Shown here piece by piece: positions 1-5,384 of a DNA stretch of 7,296 bases. The notes under the pieces were generated by a model. The model did not search any database, was not told the origin of the DNA, and was given only the letters and a program-made list of their open reading frames with translations. The DNA is taken from NCBI GenBank assembly GCA_937873345.1, contig CALMRL010000285.1, positions 1 through 7,296 of the forward strand. The letters run 5' to 3'. The DNA comes from an uncultured Beijerinckiaceae bacterium (GTDB lineage: Bacteria; Pseudomonadota; Alphaproteobacteria; Rhizobiales; Beijerinckiaceae). The position numbers and the translations under genes are program-made. Every line of letters begins with the position of its first letter. The first letter of the stretch is position 1.

Positions 1-69
1 GCCTGAGATGGCATCCGGGCCGATCCGGGCTGCGAAGATCGTCCGCTCGGCCCGGATGCCATCTCAGGC
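1..69. repeat. Perfect 20-bp inverted repeat at the 3' end of serC
   Basis: Bases 1-20 are the exact reverse complement of bases 50-69, with no mismatch and a 29-nt loop. Inside the loop CGATC (21-25) can pair with GATCG (37-41), and ATCCGGGC occurs twice in tandem (13-20 and 23-30), so the loop is also structured. The serC stop codon (64-66, read on the minus strand) lies within one arm. The element may act as a transcription-end or mRNA-stabilising hairpin for serC, or may be a small dispersed palindromic repeat. No T-run can be checked because the window ends at base 1, and none follows on the plus strand. The structure is certain; the function is inferred. Confidence 0.8.
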
Positions 70-1236
70 GGCCCGCGCGAGGGCCGGGCGCAGCCGCATG
101 AAGGCCCAGTCGAGCCACTCCGTCAGCGCGGCGATGTCGCCGGCCTCCACCGTGGCGCCGCACCACACGCGCAGGCCCGGAGGCGCATCGCGGTAGGCGC
201 CGAAATCATACGCGACGCCCTCGCGCTCCAGTTCGGCGACGAGCGAGGCGGCGAAGGCGGCCTGCTCGGACGCCGGGCGCGAGGCGACCGCGGGGTCGAC
301 GATGCGCAGGCAGACGCCGGTGACGGAGCGGGTCGCGGGGTCCTTGGCGAGGTAGTCGATCCAGGGCGTGCGCTCGACGAAGGCGGCGAGCGCGGCGGCG
401 TTGCGCTCGACGCGGGCGTGCAGCGCCGCCAAGCCACCGATCCCCTTCGCCCAGCCGAGGGCGTCGAGGTAGTCCTCGACGCAGAGCATGGAGGGCGTGT
501 TGATCGTCTCGCCTGCGAACAGGCCTTCGATCAGCTTGCCTCCGCGGGTCATGCGGAACACCTTCGGGATCGGCCAGGAGGGGCGATGGGATTCCAGCCG
601 CTCGACGGCGCGGGGCCCGAGGATCAGCATGCCGTGCGCCGCCTCGCCGCCCATTACCTTCTGCCAGGAGAAGGTGACGACATCGAGCTTGCTGAAGTCG
701 AGCGGCATCGCGAAGGCGGCCGAGGTGGCGTCGCAGATCGTCAGGCCGGCGCGGTCGGCGGGAATGATATCCGCCGAGGGCACGCGCACGCCCGCCGCCG
801 TGCCGTTCCAGGTGAAGACGACGTCGCGGTTGAAGTCGACCTTCGCGAAGTCGGGCAGCTCGCCGTAGGGGGCCACGAAGGTCCGCAGGTCGGCGATCGG
901 CAGCTCCTCCGCCGCGTCGGTGACCCACTCCTTGCCGAAAGCCTCCCAGGCGAGGACATCGACGCCGCGCGCGCCGAGCAGCGACCACATCGCCATCTCC
1001 ACCGCGCCGGTGTCGGAGGCCGGCACGATGGCGATGCGGTGGCTGTCGGGCACCTCCAGCACCTCGCGGGTCAGGTGAATCGCGCGGGCGAGACGCTCGC
1101 GGCCGGCGGCGGAGCGGTGCGAGCGCCCCGTGAGCACGCCCTCCAGGGCGGCTAGCGACCAGCCCGGCCGCTTGGCGCAGGGACCGGAGGAGAAGCGCGG
1201 ATTGCCGGGGCGGCGATCGGGTTTTTGCGGAGTCAT
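64..1236 (-). CDS. serC: Phosphoserine aminotransferase (SerC), alphaproteobacterial/Methanosarcina type
   Basis: This is a class V, PLP-dependent, cytosolic aminotransferase that converts 3-phosphohydroxypyruvate and glutamate to phosphoserine and 2-oxoglutarate, the second step of serine synthesis. The protein is 390 aa from the chosen ATG, the usual length for this subfamily. It opens with the NPRFSSGPCAKRPGW motif, has GRSHRS near residues 38-42, VPASDTGAVEMAMW near 71-84, an ICDATSAAF segment near 167-175 with the cofactor-binding Asp, and SWQKVMGGEAAHG near 190-202 containing the presumed Schiff-base Lys. The frame is open to 1335 and would overlap omp1, but residues before 1236 are Pro/Arg-rich and unlike the family, so ATG at 1236 is preferred; no clear Shine-Dalgarno is visible there. 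serC often precedes serA in alphaproteobacteria; that side lies outside the window. The family call is firm, the exact start less so. Confidence 0.93.
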   Translation of the reverse strand: MTPQKPDRRPGNPRFSSGPCAKRPGWSLAALEGVLTGRSHRSAAGRERLARAIHLTREVLEVPDSHRIAIVPASDTGAVEMAMWSLLGARGVDVLAWEAFGKEWVTDAAEELPIADLRTFVAPYGELPDFAKVDFNRDVVFTWNGTAAGVRVPSADIIPADRAGLTICDATSAAFAMPLDFSKLDVVTFSWQKVMGGEAAHGMLILGPRAVERLESHRPSWPIPKVFRMTRGGKLIEGLFAGETINTPSMLCVEDYLDALGWAKGIGGLAALHARVERNAAALAAFVERTPWIDYLAKDPATRSVTGVCLRIVDPAVASRPASEQAAFAASLVAELEREGVAYDFGAYRDAPPGLRVWCGATVEAGDIAALTEWLDWAFMRLRPALARAA

Positions 1237-1283
1237 GGCATCGACCGGTGGGGCGAGGGGCACGGCCCCGCGCGGAGGGCGCG

Positions 1284-1313
1284 ACAGATGCGAGCTGGGC
1301 GGGCCGCCGTCAA
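1284..1313 (-). promoter_or_regulatory. Candidate sigma-70 type promoter for serC
   Basis: In the gap between omp1 and serC the minus strand reads TTGACG (1308-1313), 17 bases, then CATCTG (1285-1290), or ATCTGT (1284-1289) with an 18-base spacer. The -35 box is good and the -10 box is poor. It would let serC be transcribed independently of omp1, which fits their unrelated functions. The alternative is read-through from omp1, since no terminator is visible between the two genes. Confidence 0.3.
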
Positions 1314-1324
1314 GCAGGCGCGGA

Positions 1325-2257
1325 TCAGTTGTCAATCATGTAGCGCAGACCCGCGCGAGCCTCGTGCTCGTAGAGGGTGCCGCCTAGGCTGGCGATGTGT
1401 CCGAGGTTGAGGTAGCGGTAGCCAAGGTCGAGCTTGGTGTGAGGATAGATGTCGATCGCGATACCTGCCATGCCGGCAAAGGCGAAGTTGTAGTAGGTGC
1501 CGCTAGCGTTGCGATCAAAGTTCTCCGAGGTTGTCGAGCCGAACTGCGGATCGGTATATGTGACTTGGTAGGGTGCGCCGTTAGCTTGCAGGTAGCTGCT
1601 ACTCGTCTGGTAATGACCGAAGCTCAAGCCGACACCAGCACCGATATAGGGCGTTACATGGTACCATGTTCCAAGATCGATGTAGCCATTGACGAGCACA
1701 TCGTAGCTGCTGACATGCGCCTTGTAGTACCCTGTGCACTCTCCATCGCCGTAGGTAGGCATGGTGTAATCGGTTGTCCCCGAGGGAGTCTTTTGATTAT
1801 AAGCGATGGCCGTAGGACAGAACACGCTGCCTGAACCGGATGATCCGTTGCTAGCCGTCGGCTGATGGTAGTCAAACATTATGTCCCCGCGCAGGAAGCG
1901 GTTGACTTGATAGCCTGCGCCTAGAGAGCCAACTAAGCGAGCGCTCGATCCGCCACCGAATACCACGCCGGGTGCGCCGGGCTGGACGCCGTCCCAGAAT
2001 TGGTAGTTCGCCGGCGCCGTCGGCAGATTTGGCGCGTTAAGCTGAAGCTTTGGCACGCGCGCCGCGCCGACATCACCGCGAATGTACCACCCTGACCCGA
2101 ATTCTACCTTGCTTTCCGGCAGCGTCACCACCGGCGGCGGCGCGCTGCCGAAGCCGTAGTCGAGATCGGCGGCCGAAGCCGTGCCGACTGGCAGTGCGGC
2201 GAGCATCGCGGTGGCGAGCATCGCCTTGAAGATGGTGGTGGGCGGGCGCATCGACAT
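1325..2257 (-). CDS. Outer-membrane beta-barrel protein, Omp25/31-like (paralogue 1)
   Basis: The 310-aa precursor has a classical signal peptide: a basic start, a hydrophobic core around residues 9-22 and a TASA|AD cleavage site after residue 29. Alternating strands rich in aromatic residues and Gly follow, for example GWYIRGDVGAAR, GTWYHVTPYIGAGVGLSFGHY, TKLDLGYRYLNLGHI and ARAGLRYMI, typical of alphaproteobacterial Omp25/31-type eight-stranded barrels in the outer membrane. It is a tandem paralogue of the next gene upstream: the GTWY-x-(V/I)TPY-(I/V)-GAGVG and KLD-(L/F)-GYRYLN segments align closely. Base composition differs sharply from the neighbours (31 of 60 G+C at 1741-1800 against 49 of 60 in serC at 241-300). 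The protein ends in Asn rather than an aromatic residue. GGAA lies 6 bases before the ATG; Met3 is an alternative start. The substrate or role (permeability, envelope stability) cannot be read from sequence. Confidence 0.85.
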   Translation of the reverse strand: MSMRPPTTIFKAMLATAMLAALPVGTASAADLDYGFGSAPPPVVTLPESKVEFGSGWYIRGDVGAARVPKLQLNAPNLPTAPANYQFWDGVQPGAPGVVFGGGSSARLVGSLGAGYQVNRFLRGDIMFDYHQPTASNGSSGSGSVFCPTAIAYNQKTPSGTTDYTMPTYGDGECTGYYKAHVSSYDVLVNGYIDLGTWYHVTPYIGAGVGLSFGHYQTSSSYLQANGAPYQVTYTDPQFGSTTSENFDRNASGTYYNFAFAGMAGIAIDIYPHTKLDLGYRYLNLGHIASLGGTLYEHEARAGLRYMIDN

Positions 2258-2329
2258 GGGGACGTTCCAGATGGGGACGATCCTGCGGGGGCGCGAAGCA
2301 TCCCCGCTTCAGGGATCATCAACCATAAG

Positions 2330-2348
2330 GTTTAAGCGGGACTTAACC
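2330..2348. promoter_or_regulatory. CtrA-type box (TTAA-N7-TTAAC) upstream of omp1
   Basis: The plus strand shows TTAA (2332-2335), seven bases, TTAAC (2343-2347), which matches the known CtrA response-regulator consensus exactly. The near edge is 75 bases from the omp1 ATG. The same element, 15 of 19 bases identical (GTTTAA, four variable bases, GACTTAACC), sits at almost the same distance before omp2. CCCGCTT (2303-2309) can also pair with AAGCGGG (2334-2340), and GAAGC/GCTTC (2295-2299, 2306-2310) could form a small leader hairpin. CtrA control is inferred from consensus and position only. Confidence 0.5.
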
Positions 2349-2395
2349 GTCGCCGACCGCCAAGCTGTCGTCGGAAGTTTCTTCACCCCGAAGAC

Positions 2396-2422
2396 AAAAA
2401 AAGCACGGGCCGGAGCCCGCGC
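2396..2422 (-). terminator. Rho-independent terminator of omp2
   Basis: Read on the minus strand, GCGCGGGC (2422-2415), loop TCCG, GCCCGTGC (2410-2403) form an 8-bp stem with one G-U wobble, followed directly by seven T (2402-2396). It lies 47 bases past the omp2 stop. The loop with its closing C-G pair is a C(UCCG)G tetraloop of the stable UNCG class. It should separate omp2 transcription from omp1. Confidence 0.9.
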
Positions 2423-2469
2423 TGTGTTAACGCTTCATCAATATTTGGGTGGCGATGACGTCTGCCGCG

Positions 2470-3420
2470 TCAATACTTGCGGATCAACACCGGCGGCGCC
2501 ACCAGAGGCTCGGCGAAGGCGTAGCGCAGGCCCAGCCGGATGTCATGGCTGTCGAGGTGGTAGTTCTGCACCTCGCGCGTGTTGTCGCCGCAGACCGGGG
2601 TGCCGCCGAAGCAGTTGATCGGGCCGGAGCTGATGCGGCCCATGTTGAGGTAGCGGTAGCCGAAGTCGAGTTTCAGGTGGGGCGTCAGGTCGTAGGCGAA
2701 GCCGGCCATGAAGGCGTAGGCGAGTTCGGTGTTGGTGTGCCCTTCCGAGGAGCCGCTGGGCTGGCCGAAGTTGGTCACGTTGTAGTCGGTCAGGCCGGAG
2801 AAGTGGTTGAAGGCCACGCCGACGCCGGCGCCGACGTAGGGGGTGATGCGGTACCAGGTGCCGATGTCGACGTAGCCGTTCACCAGCACGACGCCGTTGG
2901 TGATGTTGCCCTGGTAGTAGTCGGCGCCACCGGAACCCTGGGTCGGCTGGGTAAAGGAGTTGATGAAGAATTGATTCGGCGCAAAGCCCTCGACCGCGCG
3001 GTAGTGATCGCCGAAGCGGTACTCGCCGGTGACATCGGCGCGGAAGAAGCTGTTGAACTGGTAGCCGACGCCGCCGCCGAGGATGACCTGCGGCGACACG
3101 GAGTAGTGCTGGTTGAAGCCGTAGGGCTGGGACAGCGTCTGGCCGGCCGCAACGTTCGGGTTGCCGTTGGCATCGAAGCTGGTGGTGGCCGGCGTCGAGA
3201 AGTTGAAGTCCGGGTTGAACGTCGAATTGCCGTTGTGAAGCTGGAGGTTGCCTTCGCCGACATCGCCGCGGAGGTAGAAGCCGGAGAAGCCGATCACTGC
3301 CGGCGGCGGCGTGTAGACCGGCGCGGGCGGCGGCGGCAGAAGGAGGTCGGCGGCTTGAACCGTGGCCGTGACGCCAAGGCTCGCGACGCCGGCCAGGCAA
3401 AGGGCCTTGAGGCTGGCCAT
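2470..3420 (-). CDS. Outer-membrane beta-barrel protein, Omp25/31-like (paralogue 2)
   Basis: The 316-aa precursor from ATG at 3420 has a signal peptide with a TVQA|AD cleavage site after residue 23, then a Pro-rich linker (LLLPPPPAPVYTPPP) and barrel strands such as GFYLRGDVGEGN, GGGVGYQFNSFFRADVTGEYRFGDHYR, GTWYRITPYVGAGVGVAFNHF and KLDFGYRYLNMGRIS. This is the Omp25/31-like architecture of alphaproteobacterial outer membranes. The start is chosen because the signal peptide begins there and GGAGA (3434-3430) lies nine bases upstream; the frame runs on to 3489 without family-like sequence. An insert with two Cys (CFGGTPVC) sits before the last strand and could form a disulphide in a loop. 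After the expected terminal strand (IRLGLRYAF) there are about 14 more residues ending in RKY. It has its own promoter element and terminator and so is probably monocistronic. Confidence 0.88.
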   Translation of the reverse strand: MASLKALCLAGVASLGVTATVQAADLLLPPPPAPVYTPPPAVIGFSGFYLRGDVGEGNLQLHNGNSTFNPDFNFSTPATTSFDANGNPNVAAGQTLSQPYGFNQHYSVSPQVILGGGVGYQFNSFFRADVTGEYRFGDHYRAVEGFAPNQFFINSFTQPTQGSGGADYYQGNITNGVVLVNGYVDIGTWYRITPYVGAGVGVAFNHFSGLTDYNVTNFGQPSGSSEGHTNTELAYAFMAGFAYDLTPHLKLDFGYRYLNMGRISSGPINCFGGTPVCGDNTREVQNYHLDSHDIRLGLRYAFAEPLVAPPVLIRKY

Positions 3421-3429
3421 GGAAGGATG

Positions 3430-3434
3430 TCTCC
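3430..3434 (-). promoter_or_regulatory. Ribosome binding site of omp2
   Basis: GGAGA on the minus strand, nine bases before the ATG at 3420. It decides this start over the upstream in-frame Met codons. Confidence 0.7.
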
Positions 3435-3441
3435 ACTGTAG

Positions 3442-3463
3442 GCCCGGGCAACATCGCCCGGGC
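3442..3463 (-). promoter_or_regulatory. Leader hairpin of omp2 mRNA
   Basis: GCCCGGGC (3442-3449) and GCCCGGGC (3456-3463), itself a palindrome, are separated by six bases and form a perfect 8-bp G+C stem. It ends seven bases before the GGAGA ribosome binding site and lies downstream of the CtrA-type box, so it is probably in the 5' leader. Stem-loops in leaders of abundant outer-membrane protein mRNAs can lengthen mRNA life, as in E. coli ompA; that role here is inference. Confidence 0.55.
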
Positions 3464-3491
3464 ATCCGATGGCTGAACATTGGCAGCACAA

Positions 3492-3510
3492 GTTTAAAGC
3501 CGACTTAACC
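3492..3510. promoter_or_regulatory. CtrA-type box (TTAA-N7-TTAAC) between omp2 and the MFS gene
   Basis: TTAA (3494-3497), seven bases, TTAAC (3505-3509) on the plus strand, in the same GTTTAA-N4-GACTTAACC context as before omp1. The near edge is 74 bases from the omp2 ATG, against 75 for omp1, which argues for a shared promoter design. Being in a divergent intergenic region it could also affect the MFS gene. Regulator identity is inferred from consensus. Confidence 0.5.
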
Positions 3511-3526
3511 CTAGCATTTAACCCTA
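3505..3526. repeat. Tandem TTAACCCTA repeat next to the CtrA-type box
   Basis: TTAACCCTA occurs at 3505-3513 and 3518-3526, a 13-base period. The first copy shares its TTAA with the CtrA-type box, giving three TTAA half-sites at 3494, 3505 and 3518. It may be an additional protein-binding half-site; omp1 lacks this second copy. Confidence 0.6.
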
Positions 3527-3653
3527 AAACTGCGTTTCCTCTTGGTGGCGCGAGATCAAGCGTCCCATTTTCGCACACTTCGAAAGCTCGTCGGGCGATG
3601 AGTCGAAAGGCAGAGGTCGCGCGCTTGCCGCAGGCGCGGTGCGGCGGCATGGT

Positions 3654-3671
3654 CCCGCGCAACCGCGCGGG
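3654..3671. promoter_or_regulatory. Inverted repeat upstream of the MFS transporter gene
   Basis: CCCGCGC (3654-3660), AACC, GCGCGGG (3665-3671) is a perfect 7-bp inverted repeat ending 33 bases before the MFS ATG. It is either a leader hairpin or an operator. Such short G+C palindromes arise by chance fairly often in DNA of this composition, so support is modest. No convincing -35/-10 pair is visible between 3531 and 3704. Confidence 0.35.
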
Positions 3672-3704
3672 TGCGGCGGACGACGAAGCCCAGGGCGGAC
3701 ACGA

Positions 3705-5021
3705 ATGACGATCGCGCAGACGACCGGCGGGGTCACCCGCAAGGCCAAGACGCCGCTCAACCGCGATCAGATCATCGGCTTCTGGAGCGCCTGGGCCGGC
3801 TGGATGCTGGATGGGATGGACTCCTTCATCTACGCGCTGGTGCTGGTGCCGGCGCTGAAGGAGCTGCTGCCGAAGTCCGGGATCGCCGCCAGCCCCGAGA
3901 ACATCCCGAAGTACGGCTCGATCCTGTTCGCCCTGTTCCTCGTCGGCTGGGGCTTCTCCTTCATCTGGGGGCCGATCGCCGACAGGTTCGGGCGCACCAA
4001 GACCCTCGCCGGCACGGTGCTGATGTACGCCGTGTTCACCGGCGCCGCCTACTTCTCCGAAGGCGTCTGGCAGCTCGCGGCCTTCCGCTTCCTCGCCGGC
4101 ATCGGCATCGGCGGCGAGTGGGCGATGGCCGGCACCTACGTCGCCGAAGCCTGGCCCGAGGATCGGCGCAAGATGGGCGCCGGCTACCTGCAGACCGGCT
4201 ACTACGCCGGCTTCTTCGTCGCCGCCGGGCTGAACTACACGGTCGGCGCCCATCTCGGCTGGCGCGCGATGTTCCTGTGCGGCCTGGCGCCCGTGGTAGT
4301 CTCGCTGTTCACCCTGTTCGAGGTCAAGGAAACCAAGGCGTTCGAGAAGGTGGAGGCGCGGGGGGCCGCCGCCGCCGTCGGGCGCAAGGCGCCGCTCTTC
4401 GAGATCTTCGGCGCGCATTACCGCCGGCGCACGCTGGTCAACTCGGGGCTGCTCACCATCGCCATCGTCGGCCTGTGGGCCGGCGCGGTCTACGTGCCCT
4501 CGGCCGTGTCGTATCTGGCGAAGAACGCCGGCTTCGACGGCAGGACGATCCCGCAGCTCGTTTCCCTGGCGACCGCCGTGCTCTCGGTCGGCACCATCCT
4601 CGGCTGCCTCGCCCTGCCGCCGATGGCCGAGGCGATCGGCCGACGCAAGACGCTCGCTCTATACTTCACGATCATGCTCGTGGCGATCCCCGCGGCCTTC
4701 GGCTGGGCCTACGACCTGAAGGACGGGCTCGTCCCCTTCATCTGCTGCCTGTTCGTGCTCGGTTTCGGCGGCGGCAACTTCGCCGTGTTCTCGCTGTGGC
4801 TGCCGGAGCAGTATGAGACGCGGGTGCGGGCCACCGCCTTCGCCTTCGCCACCTCGGTCGGCCGCTTCATCGGCGCCGGCGTCAACTTCGGCCTCGCGGC
4901 GCTGGTGGCCGCTTTCGGCACGGTCGGCACCCCGGTGGCGCTCACCGGCCTCGCCTTCCTCATCGGCTTGGCGATCCTGCCGCTGGCGATCGAGACCAGG
5001 GGCGAGCGCTTGCCGAGCTGA
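3705..5021 (+). CDS. MFS transporter, organic-acid/sialate:H+ symporter-like
   Basis: The 438-aa protein, normal for a 12-helix major facilitator, lies in the inner membrane. The MFS signature between helices 2 and 3 is present (GPIADRFGRTKTL, residues 89-101) and repeats in the second half (PPMAEAIGRRKTL, 305-317). RFLAGIGIGGEWAMAG (128-143), the LPEQYETRVRATAFAF segment (366-381) and the ending ETRGERLP match proton symporters of the sialate (SHS), aromatic acid (AAHS) and metabolite (MHS) subfamilies. A hydrophilic loop near 206-245 divides the two halves. The Asp pair in MLDGMDSF (34-41) of helix 1 is typical of acid/H+ symporters. ATG at 3705 is chosen because homologous sequence starts there; an in-frame ATG at 3639 would add 22 Arg/Gly-rich residues. 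Only a weak AGGG precedes it. The substrate is unknown: no catabolic gene stands beside it. No terminator follows. Confidence 0.88.
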   Translation: MTIAQTTGGVTRKAKTPLNRDQIIGFWSAWAGWMLDGMDSFIYALVLVPALKELLPKSGIAASPENIPKYGSILFALFLVGWGFSFIWGPIADRFGRTKTLAGTVLMYAVFTGAAYFSEGVWQLAAFRFLAGIGIGGEWAMAGTYVAEAWPEDRRKMGAGYLQTGYYAGFFVAAGLNYTVGAHLGWRAMFLCGLAPVVVSLFTLFEVKETKAFEKVEARGAAAAVGRKAPLFEIFGAHYRRRTLVNSGLLTIAIVGLWAGAVYVPSAVSYLAKNAGFDGRTIPQLVSLATAVLSVGTILGCLALPPMAEAIGRRKTLALYFTIMLVAIPAAFGWAYDLKDGLVPFICCLFVLGFGGGNFAVFSLWLPEQYETRVRATAFAFATSVGRFIGAGVNFGLAALVAAFGTVGTPVALTGLAFLIGLAILPLAIETRGERLPS

Positions 5022-5045
5022 ACCGAACCCGGACCCCAGCGGCGC

Positions 5046-5071
5046 GGAACCAAAGCGGCGAGGCTCCTGTT
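5046..5071 (+). promoter_or_regulatory. EcfG-like general stress promoter of the KGG gene
   Basis: GGAAC (5046-5050), 17 bases, TGTT (5068-5071). The alphaproteobacterial general stress sigma factor EcfG (PhyR-NepR-EcfG cascade, worked out in Methylobacterium) recognises GGAAC-N16/17-CGTT; the first base of the -10 box differs here. The gene behind it belongs to a stress-protein family, which strengthens the reading. Confidence 0.55.
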
Positions 5072-5074
5072 CGC

Positions 5075-5088
5075 ATGTCTTAAGACAT
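5075..5088. promoter_or_regulatory. 14-bp perfect palindrome, candidate operator
   Basis: ATGTCTTAAGACAT is completely self-complementary. It begins three bases after the -10-like box, so it covers the expected transcription start, and ends just before the GGGGG (5090-5094) that serves as ribosome binding site. The position suits a dimeric repressor, but no regulator can be named. Confidence 0.5.
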
Positions 5089-5100
5089 TGGGGGCAAACC

Positions 5101-5367
5101 ATGGAGCCGGTGCGGAAGCCGTCGACACGGGGGTTCGCTTCGATGGACCCCGAGAAGCAGCGCGCCATCGCCCGCAAGGGTGGCGAAAGCGTCCCCAACG
5201 AGAAGCGCAGCTTCTCGCAGAACCCTGGCCTCGCCGCCGAGGCGGGGCGCAAGGGTGGCCACAGCGTCAACCCCACCAAGCGCTCCTTCTCGCAGGACCA
5301 CTCTCTGGCCTCCGCCGCCGGACGCAAAGGCGGCCATGCCAGCCACGGGCTTCCGCGCAAGGCCTGA
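5101..5367 (+). CDS. KGG-repeat general stress protein
   Basis: This is an 88-aa, hydrophilic, Lys/Arg/Gly-rich protein without signal peptide or membrane segment, presumably cytosolic. The start of the conserved region is RGFASMDPEKQRAIARKGG (10-28), the hallmark of the KGG family (YciG/GsiB-like stress proteins). Three RKGG motifs lie at residues 25-28, 50-53 and 75-78, exactly 25 residues apart, and the unit between them contains KRSFSQ at 35-40 and 60-65. Members are induced by desiccation, starvation or heat; the biochemical role is not settled and is probably protective. ATG at 5101 is preferred because it keeps RGFAS and has GGGGG six bases upstream; ATG at 5143 is possible. It is preceded by an EcfG-like promoter and a palindrome, so it is probably its own transcription unit, although the MFS gene ends only 79 bases before it without a terminator. 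Family assignment is firm. Confidence 0.87.
   Translation: MEPVRKPSTRGFASMDPEKQRAIARKGGESVPNEKRSFSQNPGLAAEAGRKGGHSVNPTKRSFSQDHSLASAAGRKGGHASHGLPRKA
5173..5334 (+). repeat. In-frame 75-bp tandem repeats within the KGG gene
   Basis: Units start at 5173, 5248 and 5323 (the last partial), each opening with codons for Arg-Lys-Gly-Gly. The first two are full length and begin with the same twelve bases CGCAAGGGTGGC. They diverge more in the middle, as expected of an old internal duplication held by selection. Confidence 0.8.
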
Positions 5368-5379
5368 CGCTCAGGCCTT
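5359..5379. terminator. Hairpin between convergent KGG gene and nth
   Basis: AAGGCCTGA (5359-5367), CGC, TCAGGCCTT (5371-5379) form a perfect 9-bp stem with a 3-nt loop. The TGA stop of the KGG gene is the end of the left arm. It lies 5 bases from the nth stop. No T-run follows on either strand, so it is at best an incomplete, possibly bidirectional terminator or a 3'-end stabiliser. Confidence 0.5.
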
Positions 5380-5384
5380 CGCGC

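Noticed and set aside
2426..2440. Possible further CtrA site (TTAA-N7-TCAA) between the omp genes
   Set aside because: The second half-site has a mismatch and it lies in the 3' UTR of omp2, before the terminator.
2449..3441. 330-aa open frame on the plus strand opposite omp2
   Set aside because: It is antisense to a gene with a clear signal peptide and barrel strands; the Val/Ala/Gly/Glu-rich translation has no domain and arises from third-position G+C bias.
3580..3609. TCGAAAG repeated at 3580 and 3603
   Set aside because: A 7-mer pair 23 bases apart with no matching promoter boxes; too short to claim.
3294..4418. 374-aa open frame on the minus strand spanning the omp2/MFS intergenic region
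   Set aside because: It lies antisense to the MFS gene, has charged low-complexity sequence without motifs, and crosses two promoters; a composition shadow.
5080..5346. 88-aa frame antisense to the KGG gene
   Set aside because: Same length as the KGG protein by coincidence; no family resemblance or ribosome binding site, and the sense strand has a clear repeat family.
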